NCBI GenBank assembly: GCA_900549005.1
Contig: URMT01000064.1
Coordinates: 1-9,057, forward strand
Source of the DNA: an uncultured Eubacteriales bacterium
GTDB lineage: Bacteria; Bacillota; Clostridia; Christensenellales; Borkfalkiaceae
Direction: 5' to 3'
DNA length: 9,057 bases
The position numbers and the translations under genes are program-made. This document shows positions 1 through 5,378 of this stretch, in pieces. A model generated the notes under the pieces. It saw only the letters and a list, made by a program, of their open reading frames with translations. It was not told where the DNA came from and made no database searches. How positions within the stretch are numbered: position 1 is the first letter of the stretch; every line of letters begins with the position of its first letter.

Positions 1-13
1 CCTCTATCCCTTT

Positions 14-92
14 AATCTCCGCAAAGTAGCGTCGGCTTCGCCGCCTCACGCGAAATGACAGGAGCGGGTAATCCGCTCAGCAGAAATTACAG
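14..92. repeat. Degraded copies of a dispersed palindromic repeat
   Basis: This gene-free stretch ends in two units that match the right end of the repeat found between pyrH and frr. GAAATGACA at 52-60 matches 5210-5218, and GAAATTACAG at 83-92 is identical to 5268-5277. The preceding bases are alike in kind (AATCTCCGC near 14-22; a CGC-rich centre at 26-51). A 6-bp hairpin GAGCGG/CCGCTC sits at 62-67 and 73-78. The words are short, so the family link is an inference from several weak matches together. Confidence 0.5.
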
Positions 93-108
93 ATGATAAG
101 CAAACGCG

Positions 109-132
109 TTTTTCTGTCATATTTTTCTGTCA
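109..132. repeat. 11-bp tandem direct repeat
   Basis: The 11-mer TTTTTCTGTCA occurs at 109-119 and again at 122-132, a period of 13 bases. It lies 20-43 bases upstream of the ruvX -35 box. CTGTCA is the complement of the TGACAG end of the neighbouring repeat copy (55-61), so this may be a further remnant of that element. It could also be a regulator site. Nothing else supports either reading. Confidence 0.4.
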
Positions 133-151
133 CACTTTTTGCGCCCGCCGC

Positions 152-180
152 TTGTAAATTGAGGCGCGGTATGTTATAAT
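152..180 (+). promoter_or_regulatory. Promoter of ruvX-DUF1292 operon
   Basis: A sigma-A type promoter: -35 TTGTAA at 152-157, a 17-base spacer, and a perfect -10 TATAAT at 175-180 preceded by TGT (172-174), which makes an extended -10. Transcription should start near 187, giving a leader of about 24 bases before the TTG start at 211. Both hexamers, the spacing and the TGT match the pyrH promoter exactly. Confidence 0.8.
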
Positions 181-210
181 CGAAGTACCTTAACTTTTCG
201 GGAGGTGCGT

Positions 211-642
211 TTGGAAAGGTACATAGCGTTCGATATAGGCGACAGGCGCATAGGCATAGCCGTTTCAGACCCGTTCAACAGCTACGCGCTGCCCTCGCAG
301 ACGTACGTGCGCACGGGTTTCAGGCGCGATATCGAAGCTCTCGTCAAAGTCATACGCGAAAAGGGCGCAACCGCAATGGTGTGCGGCCTGCCCGTAAACG
401 TTGACGGCACTCCGTCCGAACAGACCGAAAAGACCGAGCGCTTTATCCGCGCTCTCGAAGAGGCCGCGGGAATGCCCGCCGTGCGCGAGGACGAAAGGTA
501 CACTTCCGTGGTGGCGCACGAACAGCTCCGCGAGGGCGGCAGAAAGGCTAAGGAGCACAAAAAGTATGTAGACGCGCTCGCCGCTGCCAACATACTCGAC
601 GGCTTTCTTGCAAAACTCAGAAAACAAGGAGAAAATTTATGA
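211..642 (+). CDS. ruvX: RuvX/YqgF-family RNase H-fold nuclease (putative pre-16S rRNA nuclease / Holliday junction resolvase)
   Basis: A 143-residue protein of the YqgF/RuvX family, which folds like RNase H. Family members are implicated in 5'-end maturation of 16S rRNA and, in some bacteria, in Holliday junction resolution; the role here is inferred. The family signature is complete: FDIGDRRIGIAVSD at 7-20 with catalytic Asp8, GLPVNVDGT at 59-67, DERYTS at 94-99 with the acidic pair Asp94/Glu95, and VDALAAANIL at 120-129 with Asp121. The length is normal. I place the start at TTG 211, because GGAGG at 201-205 lies 5 bases upstream; the in-frame GTG at 205 overlaps that ribosome binding site and would add only two residues. 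The stop overlaps the next start (ATGA, 639-642), so the two genes are translationally coupled. The same pair sits together in many Bacillota. Confidence 0.95.
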   Translation: MERYIAFDIGDRRIGIAVSDPFNSYALPSQTYVRTGFRRDIEALVKVIREKGATAMVCGLPVNVDGTPSEQTEKTERFIRALEEAAGMPAVREDERYTSVVAHEQLREGGRKAKEHKKYVDALAAANILDGFLAKLRKQGENL

Positions 643-944
643 GCGAAGAAAATCTTGAACAGGAACAGGACGACGGCATAATAGAGCTGGTTGACGACGA
701 GGGCACCGTGGTAAAGTTCAGGCTTCTGGACGTTACCGAATACAAGGGCGAAAAATATACCCTTCTTTTAGCCGCCGAACCCAACGACGACGTCGAGGAG
801 GACGAGGTGGTAATCTTCCGCCTCAACGAAGAGGAAGAAACTCTCGAACCCATCGAGGACGAGGCGCTTTTGGAGGAAGTGTTTGAATTTTACCAGAGCG
901 AAACCGAGGGCGAAGAGGTATATTCCGACGAGGAAGAGAACTGA
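639..944 (+). CDS. DUF1292 family acidic protein (YrzB-like)
   Basis: A 101-residue, strongly acidic protein: 39 residues are Asp or Glu against 5 Lys or Arg. The core IIELVDDEGTVVKFRLLDV (14-32), followed by EYKGEKYTLLL and a VVIFRL strand, is the DUF1292 pattern known from Bacillus YrzB and relatives. No biochemical function is established for the family. The C-terminal third is almost all acidic and probably flexible. The start is supported by AAGGAG at 626-631, seven bases upstream, and by the four-base overlap with ruvX. Conserved linkage to ruvX hints at a shared role in RNA or translation, but that is inference. A terminator follows 25 bases downstream, so this is the last gene of the operon. 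Confidence 0.88.
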   Translation: MSEENLEQEQDDGIIELVDDEGTVVKFRLLDVTEYKGEKYTLLLAAEPNDDVEEDEVVIFRLNEEEETLEPIEDEALLEEVFEFYQSETEGEEVYSDEEEN

Positions 945-969
945 TTTGGTTTTTCAGTAAGCAAAGCTG

Positions 970-1006
970 CGGCCGCGCGCACATCTTTTGTGCGCGCGGC
1001 CGTTTT
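970..1006 (+). terminator. Rho-independent terminator after the DUF1292 gene
   Basis: A perfect 14-bp GC-rich stem, 970-983 with 989-1002, closes a five-base loop (TCTTT) and is followed by TTTT at 1003-1006. The stem is very stable; the T-tract is short. It ends the ruvX operon. Confidence 0.85.
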
Positions 1007-1129
1007 GGGTGCGCGCACGCGGCGCGCCGCACGTCCGCTCTTTTCTGCCGCGCGGCGGCATTCCGCCCGGTAATCGTCTGCAATTGTGCGCGCATATTAT
1101 ATTATTTGTCCCGCGCGCGCAAAAAACGC
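1007..1129. other. Gene-free GC-palindrome cluster
   Basis: There is no gene between the terminator and the rpsB promoter. The stretch holds perfect short palindromes: GTGCGCGCAC at 1009-1018, GCGGCGCGCCGC at 1019-1030 and GCCGCGCGGC at 1047-1056. The word GTGCGCGCA recurs at 1086-1094, and CCCGCGCGCGC occurs at 1110-1120. Most are alternating purine-pyrimidine runs. No function can be assigned. Confidence 0.5.
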
Positions 1130-1158
1130 TTTACAACAAAAAAAAATTCTGCTAAAAT
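1130..1158 (+). promoter_or_regulatory. Promoter of rpsB-tsf operon
   Basis: A -35 TTTACA at 1130-1135, a 17-base spacer, and a -10 TAAAAT at 1153-1158 with an extended TGC (1150-1152). The spacer is A-rich. The predicted start near 1165 leaves a leader of about 119 bases before rpsB. This is a strong match, as expected for a ribosomal protein operon. Confidence 0.8.
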
Positions 1159-1181
1159 ATCAACGCTATAAAAATTCACAC

Positions 1182-1229
1182 CCGCGGGGCTCGCGCTCCG
1201 TGGCGGCAAATTCTTTTTTCACTGCCGCC
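1182..1229 (+). promoter_or_regulatory. Structured 5' leader of rpsB (candidate autoregulatory region)
   Basis: Two hairpins can be drawn in the leader. The first pairs 1182-1190 with 1195-1203 (9 bp including two G-U pairs, loop TCGC). The second pairs GGCGGCA at 1202-1208 with TGCCGCC at 1223-1229 (loop of 14). They share bases 1202-1203, so they compete at the junction. A smaller GCAG/CTGC hairpin lies at 1247-1257. Ribosomal protein S2 represses its own operon through the leader in E. coli, so this leader may do the same; that is inference. I do not recognise a described leader motif here. Confidence 0.4.
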
Positions 1230-1283
1230 GTAAGCGCCTTGATTATGCAGCGTCTGCGGGGAGGTAAAACGGAGGAATTTAAA

Positions 1284-2036
1284 ATGGCAGTCATCACTAT
1301 GAAGCAGCTGTTGGAAGCCGGCGTTCATTTCGGCCACCAGACCAGAAAGTGGAACCCTAAAATGAGCCGCTATATCTACGCTGCACGCAACGACATTCAC
1401 ATCATCGACCTTCAACTCACCGTGGGCCTCATCGAAAAGGCTTACAACTATGTTGCAGAGAGCGTGAAAGAGGGCAAAACCGTGCTCTTCGTGGGCACCA
1501 AGAAGCAGGCGCAGGAGGCCATCAAGGAAGAGGCAGAGCGCTGCGGCCAGTTCTATGTAAATTCGCGCTGGCTGGGCGGCACGCTTACCAACTTCAAGAC
1601 CATCCGTTCGCGCATCGACCGTATGACCAAGCTCGAAAAGATGGAGGAAAGCGGCGAGTTCGACCTTCTTCCCAAAAAGGAAGTTGCCAAGCTCAAAGAA
1701 GAGATGGCAAAGTTGCAGACCAACTTAAACGGCATACGCAATATGACCAAGCTCCCCGGCATAATGTTCGTGGTTGACCCCCACAACGAAGACATCGCCG
1801 TGGCAGAAGCTCGCAAGCTCAATATTCCCATCGTGGCCATCACCGATACCAACTGCGACCCCGACCTTATCGACTATGTAATTCCCGGCAACGACGACGC
1901 TATAAGGGCAATCAAGCTCATCGCGTCGGTTATCGCAAACGCCGTAATAGAGGCAAACCAGGGCGAAACTTCCGAAGAAGAGACGGCAGAAGAAGCCGCT
2001 CCCGAACAGGAAGCTGCCGAAGAAGCCGCAGAATAA
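1284..2036 (+). CDS. rpsB: 30S ribosomal protein S2
   Basis: A 250-residue S2 protein of the small ribosomal subunit, which binds 16S rRNA near the head-body junction and is needed for S1 or mRNA interactions in many bacteria. Family signatures run throughout: [22 protein letters not shown] (6-27), IHIIDLQLT (38-46), [11 protein letters not shown] (67-77), [17 protein letters not shown] (91-107), [20 protein letters not shown] (157-176), [13 protein letters not shown] (181-193) and [11 protein letters not shown] (200-210). Residues 226-250 form an acidic Glu/Ala tail, common in Bacillota. The start is ATG 1284, with GGAGG at 1271-1275 eight bases upstream. The frame stays open back to 1086, but that extension is unrelated to S2 and contains the promoter and leader. 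tsf follows after 22 bases, the near-universal pairing. Confidence 0.98.
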   Translation: MAVITMKQLLEAGVHFGHQTRKWNPKMSRYIYAARNDIHIIDLQLTVGLIEKAYNYVAESVKEGKTVLFVGTKKQAQEAIKEEAERCGQFYVNSRWLGGTLTNFKTIRSRIDRMTKLEKMEESGEFDLLPKKEVAKLKEEMAKLQTNLNGIRNMTKLPGIMFVVDPHNEDIAVAEARKLNIPIVAITDTNCDPDLIDYVIPGNDDAIRAIKLIASVIANAVIEANQGETSEEETAEEAAPEQEAAEEAAE

Positions 2037-2058
2037 ATTTAAAAGAGGTTTTGATTTT

Positions 2059-2958
2059 ATGGCATTCACAGCAAAAGACGTTATGACTCTCCGCGAAAAG
2101 AGCGGCGCCGGTATGCTCGACTGCAAAAAGGCTTTGCAGGACGCTGACGGCGATATGGAAAAGGCAGCCGAGCTTTTAAGGGAGCGCGGCATCGCCAAGG
2201 CCGTTAAAAAGGAAGGCAGGATTGCCGCAGAGGGCGTCGTTGGCGCATATGTAGCGGGCAATACCGGCGTTCTTGTTGAAATCAACTGCGAGTCCGACTT
2301 CGTTTCCAAGGGCGAAAAGTTCCACGGCATAGTCGATACCGTTGCAAAGGTAATTGCCGAGCGCAAGCCCGCAGACGTGGAAGCCCTCAATGCCTGCCCC
2401 GCAGAAGGCGGCACGGTAAAGGACTTCATCACCTCTCAGACGGCGGTAATCGGCGAAAAGATATCCATCCGCAGGTTTGAAATTTATCAGACCGAGGGCA
2501 AGATTGAAACCTATATCCATATGGGCGGCAAGGTAGGCGTAATGGTTGACGCCGTAGACTGCGCCGCAGGCTGCGAAGAGACCCTTCACGACGTGGCCCT
2601 TCAAATCGCAGCTTCCCGTCCCTCCTATATAACCAAAGAGGAAGTTCCCGCTTCGGTTATTGAAAAGGAGAAAGAGATTATGCTCGTTCAGATGCAGAAC
2701 GACGAAAAGAACGCCAAGAAGCCCAAGGAAATACTCGAAAAGATAGTAATGGGCAAGCTCGGCAAGTTCTATTCCGAAAACTGCCTTATGTTGCAGGCTT
2801 TCGTAAAGGACGATTCCAAGACGGTTGCAGAGGTTGTAGGCAAGCAGTTCAAGGTAAACAAATTCGTCCGCTACGAGATGGGCGAAGGCCTTGAAAAGAA
2901 GAGCGAAGACCTTTCGGAAGAGGTGGCAAAGCAGGTTGCCGCTATGAAGAAGAACTGA
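2059..2958 (+). CDS. tsf: Elongation factor Ts
   Basis: A 299-residue EF-Ts, the guanine-nucleotide exchange factor that regenerates EF-Tu-GTP during translation. The N-terminal UBA-like domain (about 1-50) begins with the family pattern TAKDVMTLREKSGAGMLDCK. The EF-Tu contact motif is present as ESDFV at 78-82; Asp80 and Phe81 are the residues that prise the magnesium site of EF-Tu. The core dimerisation-like domain includes YIHMGGKVGVMVD (152-164) and ALQIAASRPSYI (180-191). The C-terminal part ends with a short Lys-rich segment. The length is normal. AAGAGG at 2043-2048 lies ten bases before the ATG. It is co-transcribed with rpsB and closed by a strong terminator, so the two proteins are made from one mRNA. 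Confidence 0.98.
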   Translation: MAFTAKDVMTLREKSGAGMLDCKKALQDADGDMEKAAELLRERGIAKAVKKEGRIAAEGVVGAYVAGNTGVLVEINCESDFVSKGEKFHGIVDTVAKVIAERKPADVEALNACPAEGGTVKDFITSQTAVIGEKISIRRFEIYQTEGKIETYIHMGGKVGVMVDAVDCAAGCEETLHDVALQIAASRPSYITKEEVPASVIEKEKEIMLVQMQNDEKNAKKPKEILEKIVMGKLGKFYSENCLMLQAFVKDDSKTVAEVVGKQFKVNKFVRYEMGEGLEKKSEDLSEEVAKQVAAMKKN

Positions 2959-2975
2959 GTTTTTCATATGTAATC

Positions 2976-3012
2976 AAAAATTCCCGCAAAAATTTTTTGC
3001 GGGAATTTTTTT
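2976..3012 (+). terminator. Rho-independent terminator after tsf
   Basis: A 16-bp perfect stem pairs 2976-2991 with 2995-3010 (GC core CCCGC/GCGGG) around a three-base loop, with a T-tract at 3006-3012. The A-run of the 5' arm mirrors the T-tract. It ends the rpsB-tsf operon and isolates it from downstream genes. Confidence 0.93.
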
Positions 3013-3153
3013 ATGGTTTTATGTAAAGTGCCTGATTGATTTTGGCTTCGTTGCGGCATATATTGCGGGCAATTTATGTAAAAGCGGCAAAAAAGAGCAG
3101 ATTAAGGTGTATTTTGTTATAAAAAAGATTTTATCCGCGCAATAAAAATATTG

Positions 3154-3182
3154 TTGTATTTTTTTGAACGCGGTGATATACT
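3154..3182 (+). promoter_or_regulatory. Promoter of the two-helix membrane protein gene
   Basis: A -35 TTGTAT at 3154-3159, a 17-base spacer, and a -10 TATACT at 3177-3182 with an extended TGA (3174-3176). Transcription would start near 3189, giving a leader of about 160 bases. The rest of the gap from 3013 is AT-rich with nothing else recognisable. Confidence 0.65.
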
Positions 3183-3224
3183 GTAAAGTAGTAATACCAA
3201 TCTGATTCGAACGCGCGTGCGCGG

Positions 3225-3250
3225 CCGCGTTTGCGCCGTGCGCAAAGCGG
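3225..3250 (+). promoter_or_regulatory. Hairpin in the leader of the membrane protein gene
   Basis: CCGC (3225-3228), a bulged G and TTTGCGC (3230-3236) pair with GCGCAAAGCGG (3240-3250) around a CGT loop: 11 base pairs with one bulge. No T-tract follows, so it is not a terminator. It sits about 100 bases upstream of the start codon in the predicted mRNA leader. Its function is unknown. Confidence 0.45.
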
Positions 3251-3350
3251 TTATAAATAATACGGAAGGGTATTTTTCTTTTTAAGATATCTTTGGTTTT
3301 CTGCCGCATATCCCGCGGAAAGCGCTTGTTTGCGGCGGGAGAGTGAAAAA

Positions 3351-3914
3351 TTGAACGCTGAAATGAAACAGATAAAATTGGAAAGCGTTTTCAAAGACGC
3401 ATATATAGACAGGTACCGCAGGCTGGGCTATGAGGTGACAAACCAGACCGAGCTGGAAGAAAACGGCAAAAAGTACACCGTAATTCAGTTCAGCCGCGAC
3501 AGGGACAACCCCACGTATGCCCGCCTTGCCGAGCTTGAAGCCGAGGTAGACAGTTTGTGCGCCAAGGCAAAGGAGGCTGCGGGCGCGCCCGACAGCCAGC
3601 GCGCAAAGCGTAAAATAATTCTGCTCGCTCTCTTTATTGCGGGCTTGGTTCTTATGGCGGGAGGCATAGGAATGGTTATCGGCGGCCTCTTTGCGCCCAA
3701 CCTCGTTCTTTCGCTTACGGGGTGGGGCGTTGCGGTGGTCGGCGCCGTGCTTATGGTTGTTTGGAGCTGCCTGCGCGAGAGCTGGCGTATGCGCAGAATC
3801 GACGTGCGCGACGACGCCGAACATCCCGGCTTCGGCATAGACGTTTACAGCAGAAAGGTAGAAGAGTGCCTCAAACTTGCCGACGAAGCGCGCGCTTCCG
3901 CCGGCACGAGATAA
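3351..3914 (+). CDS. Unrecognised protein with two transmembrane helices
   Basis: I do not recognise this 187-residue protein. Its N-terminal part (about 1-80) is soluble and charged, with GYEVTNQTELEENGKKYTVIQF (26-47) and a probable short coiled coil at about 56-76. A membrane hairpin follows: helix one at about 88-114, a short APN turn, and helix two at about 118-141. Basic clusters flank both ends (RAKRK at 84-88, RESWRMRR at 142-149), so both termini should be cytoplasmic. The C-terminal tail (142-187) is hydrophilic. I choose TTG 3351, because GGGAG at 3337-3341 lies nine bases upstream; TTG 3330 lacks a good site, and ATG 3363 would remove only four residues. The gene sits alone between its own promoter and terminator, interrupting the usual tsf-pyrH order. 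Codon use resembles its neighbours, so recent transfer is not indicated. Confidence 0.8.
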   Translation: MNAEMKQIKLESVFKDAYIDRYRRLGYEVTNQTELEENGKKYTVIQFSRDRDNPTYARLAELEAEVDSLCAKAKEAAGAPDSQRAKRKIILLALFIAGLVLMAGGIGMVIGGLFAPNLVLSLTGWGVAVVGAVLMVVWSCLRESWRMRRIDVRDDAEHPGFGIDVYSRKVEECLKLADEARASAGTR

Positions 3915-3950
3915 GCGGCGCTATATAGCGGCAAAATGCAAATAAGTTTT

Positions 3951-3982
3951 TTACGGCGGAAGAATATCCGCCGTAATTTTTT
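3951..3982 (+). terminator. Rho-independent terminator after the membrane protein gene
   Basis: TTACGGCGGA (3951-3960) pairs perfectly with TCCGCCGTAA (3967-3976) around AGAATA, followed by six T at 3977-3982. Upstream, a 12-bp palindrome CGCTATATAGCG lies at 3919-3930. The 3' arm can also pair with downstream sequence (3990-3999). Confidence 0.88.
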
Positions 3983-4074
3983 GCCGTCTGGCGGATATTG
4001 CCGCATAAGGGTGCAAATATGCCCAATCTTTTTAACTTTGTTTGCAAACTTGCAAAGTATTTGCGCGTTTGCTA

Positions 4075-4103
4075 TTGTAATTTGCCCGCGATTGTGTTAT
4101 AAT
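4075..4103 (+). promoter_or_regulatory. Promoter of pyrH
   Basis: A -35 TTGTAA at 4075-4080, a 17-base spacer, and a -10 TATAAT at 4098-4103 with an extended TGT (4095-4097); hexamers and spacing are identical to the ruvX promoter. The start near 4110 leaves a leader of about 60 bases. The leader contains a 6-bp hairpin GCGGGC/GCCCGC (4122-4127 with 4133-4138). A palindrome GTTTGCAAAC at 4040-4049 lies upstream. Confidence 0.83.
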
Positions 4104-4169
4104 TGCACAGGTAGATTTTGCGCGGGCGGCCTGCCCGCATACCATTCAGCTTGCAGGAGGATATGCGCT

Positions 4170-4880
4170 ATGCAGCCAAAGTACAAAAGAGTGCTCATCA
4201 AACTTTCGGGCGAAGCCCTCGCGGGCAGCAAGGGCCACGGCCTGGACGAAGCGGTAATCGCGCGCGTCGTCGACCAGATTGTGGCGATTAAAAAGATGGG
4301 CGTAGAGGTGGCGTTGGTAATTGGCGGCGGCAACTTCTGGCGCGGCAGGCAGGGCACTCATATGGACAGGACTACTGCCGACCATATGGGAATGCTTGCA
4401 ACGGTAATGAACTCGCTTGCTATGATGGACGCAATCGAACAGCGCGGCATACCCACCAGGGTGCAGACGGCGCTGATTATGACATCCGTTGCCGAACCCT
4501 ATATTCTGCGCAAGGCCCTTCATCATTTTGAAAAGGGCAGGGTGGTGATAATGGCGTGCGGCACGGGCAACCCCTATTGCTCCACCGATACCGCGGCGGC
4601 CCAGCGCGCGTGCGAAATTCAGGCAAACGTGCTGCTTATGGCAAAGAATATCGACGGCATCTACGATTCCGACCCCAAGCTCAACCCGAATGCCAAAAAG
4701 TATGACCACCTCAACTATATGGACATAATCAAAAACGGCATAAAGGCGATGGACGCCACCGCCGCGACGATGTGTATGGAAAACAATATCCCCGTGCTTG
4801 CGTTCGGCCTTGACGAAGAAAATTCCATAGTAAAGGCCGTCTGCGGCGAAAAGTTAGGCACGCTGATAGATAATAATTAA
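4170..4880 (+). CDS. pyrH: UMP kinase
   Basis: A 236-residue bacterial UMP kinase of the amino-acid-kinase fold, cytoplasmic and normally hexameric, converting UMP and ATP to UDP and ADP in pyrimidine nucleotide synthesis. The family motifs are in order: KLSGEAL (11-17), VIGGGNFWRG (50-59), DHMGMLATVMN (71-81), the nucleotide-binding GTGNPYCSTDTAA (131-143), ANVLLMAKNIDGIYDSDPK (152-170) and IKAMDATA (191-198) with IPVLAFGL (207-214). The length is typical. GTGNPY is followed by Cys-Ser where Phe with Ser or Thr is common, a mild change. The start is ATG 4170, with AGGAGG at 4155-4160 nine bases upstream; the ATG at 4163 is out of frame. The open frame back to 3936 holds the preceding terminator and the promoter, so it is not coding. 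frr normally follows directly; here a 498-base repeat-filled gap intervenes. Confidence 0.97.
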   Translation: MQPKYKRVLIKLSGEALAGSKGHGLDEAVIARVVDQIVAIKKMGVEVALVIGGGNFWRGRQGTHMDRTTADHMGMLATVMNSLAMMDAIEQRGIPTRVQTALIMTSVAEPYILRKALHHFEKGRVVIMACGTGNPYCSTDTAAAQRACEIQANVLLMAKNIDGIYDSDPKLNPNAKKYDHLNYMDIIKNGIKAMDATAATMCMENNIPVLAFGLDEENSIVKAVCGEKLGTLIDNN

Positions 4881-4940
4881 GCTCACGCGAAATCTTTTGC
4901 CTGCGGCAAAATCTTCCGCCGTGATTTTACGGTAAGTCGC

Positions 4941-4982
4941 GAAAAAGAGGTATCGGCGAAGTAAATTCGCCTGCTCTTTTTC
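4941..4982 (+). terminator. Probable terminator after pyrH
   Basis: GAAAAAGAG (4941-4949) pairs with CTCTTTTTC (4974-4982), enclosing a second stem GGCGAA/TTCGCC (4955-4960 with 4966-4971) and a small asymmetric internal loop. The T-run of the 3' arm (4977-4981) would act as the U-tract. A smaller TTTTGCC/GGCAAAA hairpin lies just upstream at 4895-4911. The internal loop lowers confidence. Confidence 0.55.
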
Positions 4983-5019
4983 CGAACATAATTATTTTAA
5001 ACTTGCTTCGGCGAATAGC

Positions 5020-5078
5020 TTTTCCTTGCAAAGTTTTTTACGCTTGCATTATGCGCGCTAAACTTTGCGGCGGGAAAA
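5020..5078. repeat. Long imperfect inverted repeat
   Basis: TTTTCC (5020-5025) pairs with GGAAAA (5073-5078), and GCAAAGTTT (5028-5036) pairs with AAACTTTGC (5060-5068), separated by a 2 x 4 internal loop. The 23-base terminal loop itself contains GCAT/ATGC (5046-5054). No T-tract follows. It may be a palindromic repeat unit or an RNA hairpin between pyrH and frr. Confidence 0.5.
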
Positions 5079-5108
5079 CTTGGTTGCGCCCATATTTGTT
5101 AAAAAAAA

Positions 5109-5220
5109 TTGTCATTTTGAGCGGAGTGAGCCGCAGGCGAACGCAGTCGAAAAATCTCAACCGCAATAAAAATATGTAAATAGATTTCTCCGCTCGCTTA
5201 CGCTCGGTCGAAATGACAAG
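5109..5220. repeat. Palindromic dispersed repeat of about 110 bp (MITE/REP-like)
   Basis: The ends are inverted copies: TTGTCATTTTGAGCG at 5109-5123 against CGGTCGAAATGACAA at 5205-5219, differing at three positions. Inside, GAGCGGAG on the left (5119-5126) recurs inverted on the right (5187-5194), and AAATCT at 5152-5157 is mirrored by AGATTT at 5182-5187. The centre (5160-5180) is AT-rich. There is no open reading frame. From memory, GTCATTTCGA...TCGAAATGAC palindromes are scattered between genes in many bacterial genomes and resemble non-autonomous mobile elements. No target-site duplication is clear. It lies in the pyrH-frr gap. Confidence 0.7.
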
Positions 5221-5277
5221 AAGGAAGGCTTACAACGCTCGGTCGAAATGACGGTGAATTATCGGTCGAAATTACAG
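5201..5277. repeat. Tandem partial copies of the repeat's right end
   Basis: The 17-mer CGCTCGGTCGAAATGAC occurs at 5201-5217 and again, exactly, at 5236-5252, a period of 35 bases. A third, diverged unit CGGTCGAAATTACAG lies at 5263-5277. The sequence between units differs. These look like successive partial duplications of the right end of the palindromic element. Confidence 0.75.
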
Positions 5278-5330
5278 TGAATTTAAATGTACTAAAACAA
5301 CTTTCACTGCACACTTACCTTCAAATTTTC

Positions 5331-5345
5331 GGTGCCTAAGGCACC
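5331..5345 (+). promoter_or_regulatory. Short hairpin upstream of frr
   Basis: GGTGCC (5331-5336) pairs with GGCACC (5340-5345) around TAA, followed by TTCTT. It could be a weak terminator or a leader element. A TATAAA lies at 5350-5355, but no -35 box is visible at a proper distance, so I do not call a promoter for frr. The remaining bases from 5278 hold nothing else I recognise. Confidence 0.35.
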
Positions 5346-5378
5346 TTCTTATAAAAAATAATCAAGGAGCTGATTTTT

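Noticed and set aside
1086..1283. 66-residue N-terminal extension of the rpsB frame
   Set aside because: It is not S2-like, contains the promoter and leader, and the ATG at 1284 has an ideal ribosome binding site.
1725..2967. Long minus-strand frames (235 and 263 residues) opposite rpsB and tsf
   Set aside because: They are antisense shadows of well-supported genes with low-complexity or odd composition.
3225..3250. Terminator or riboswitch upstream of the membrane protein gene
   Set aside because: No T-tract follows, and no known riboswitch core is recognisable; listed only as a hairpin.
3019..3309. 96-residue minus-strand frame in the tsf-membrane protein gap
   Set aside because: It covers the + strand promoter and hairpin, has no convincing ribosome binding site, and no family resemblance.
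3936..4169. 78-residue N-terminal extension of the pyrH frame
   Set aside because: It spans the terminator and the pyrH promoter; UMP kinase begins naturally at 4170 after AGGAGG.
5109..5277. CRISPR array
   Set aside because: The repeats are few, diverged and palindromic as a whole, with unequal spacers and no cas genes.
5350..5355. TATAAA as a promoter -10 for frr
   Set aside because: No -35 box at 16-18 bases and no TG extension; kept only as a remark.
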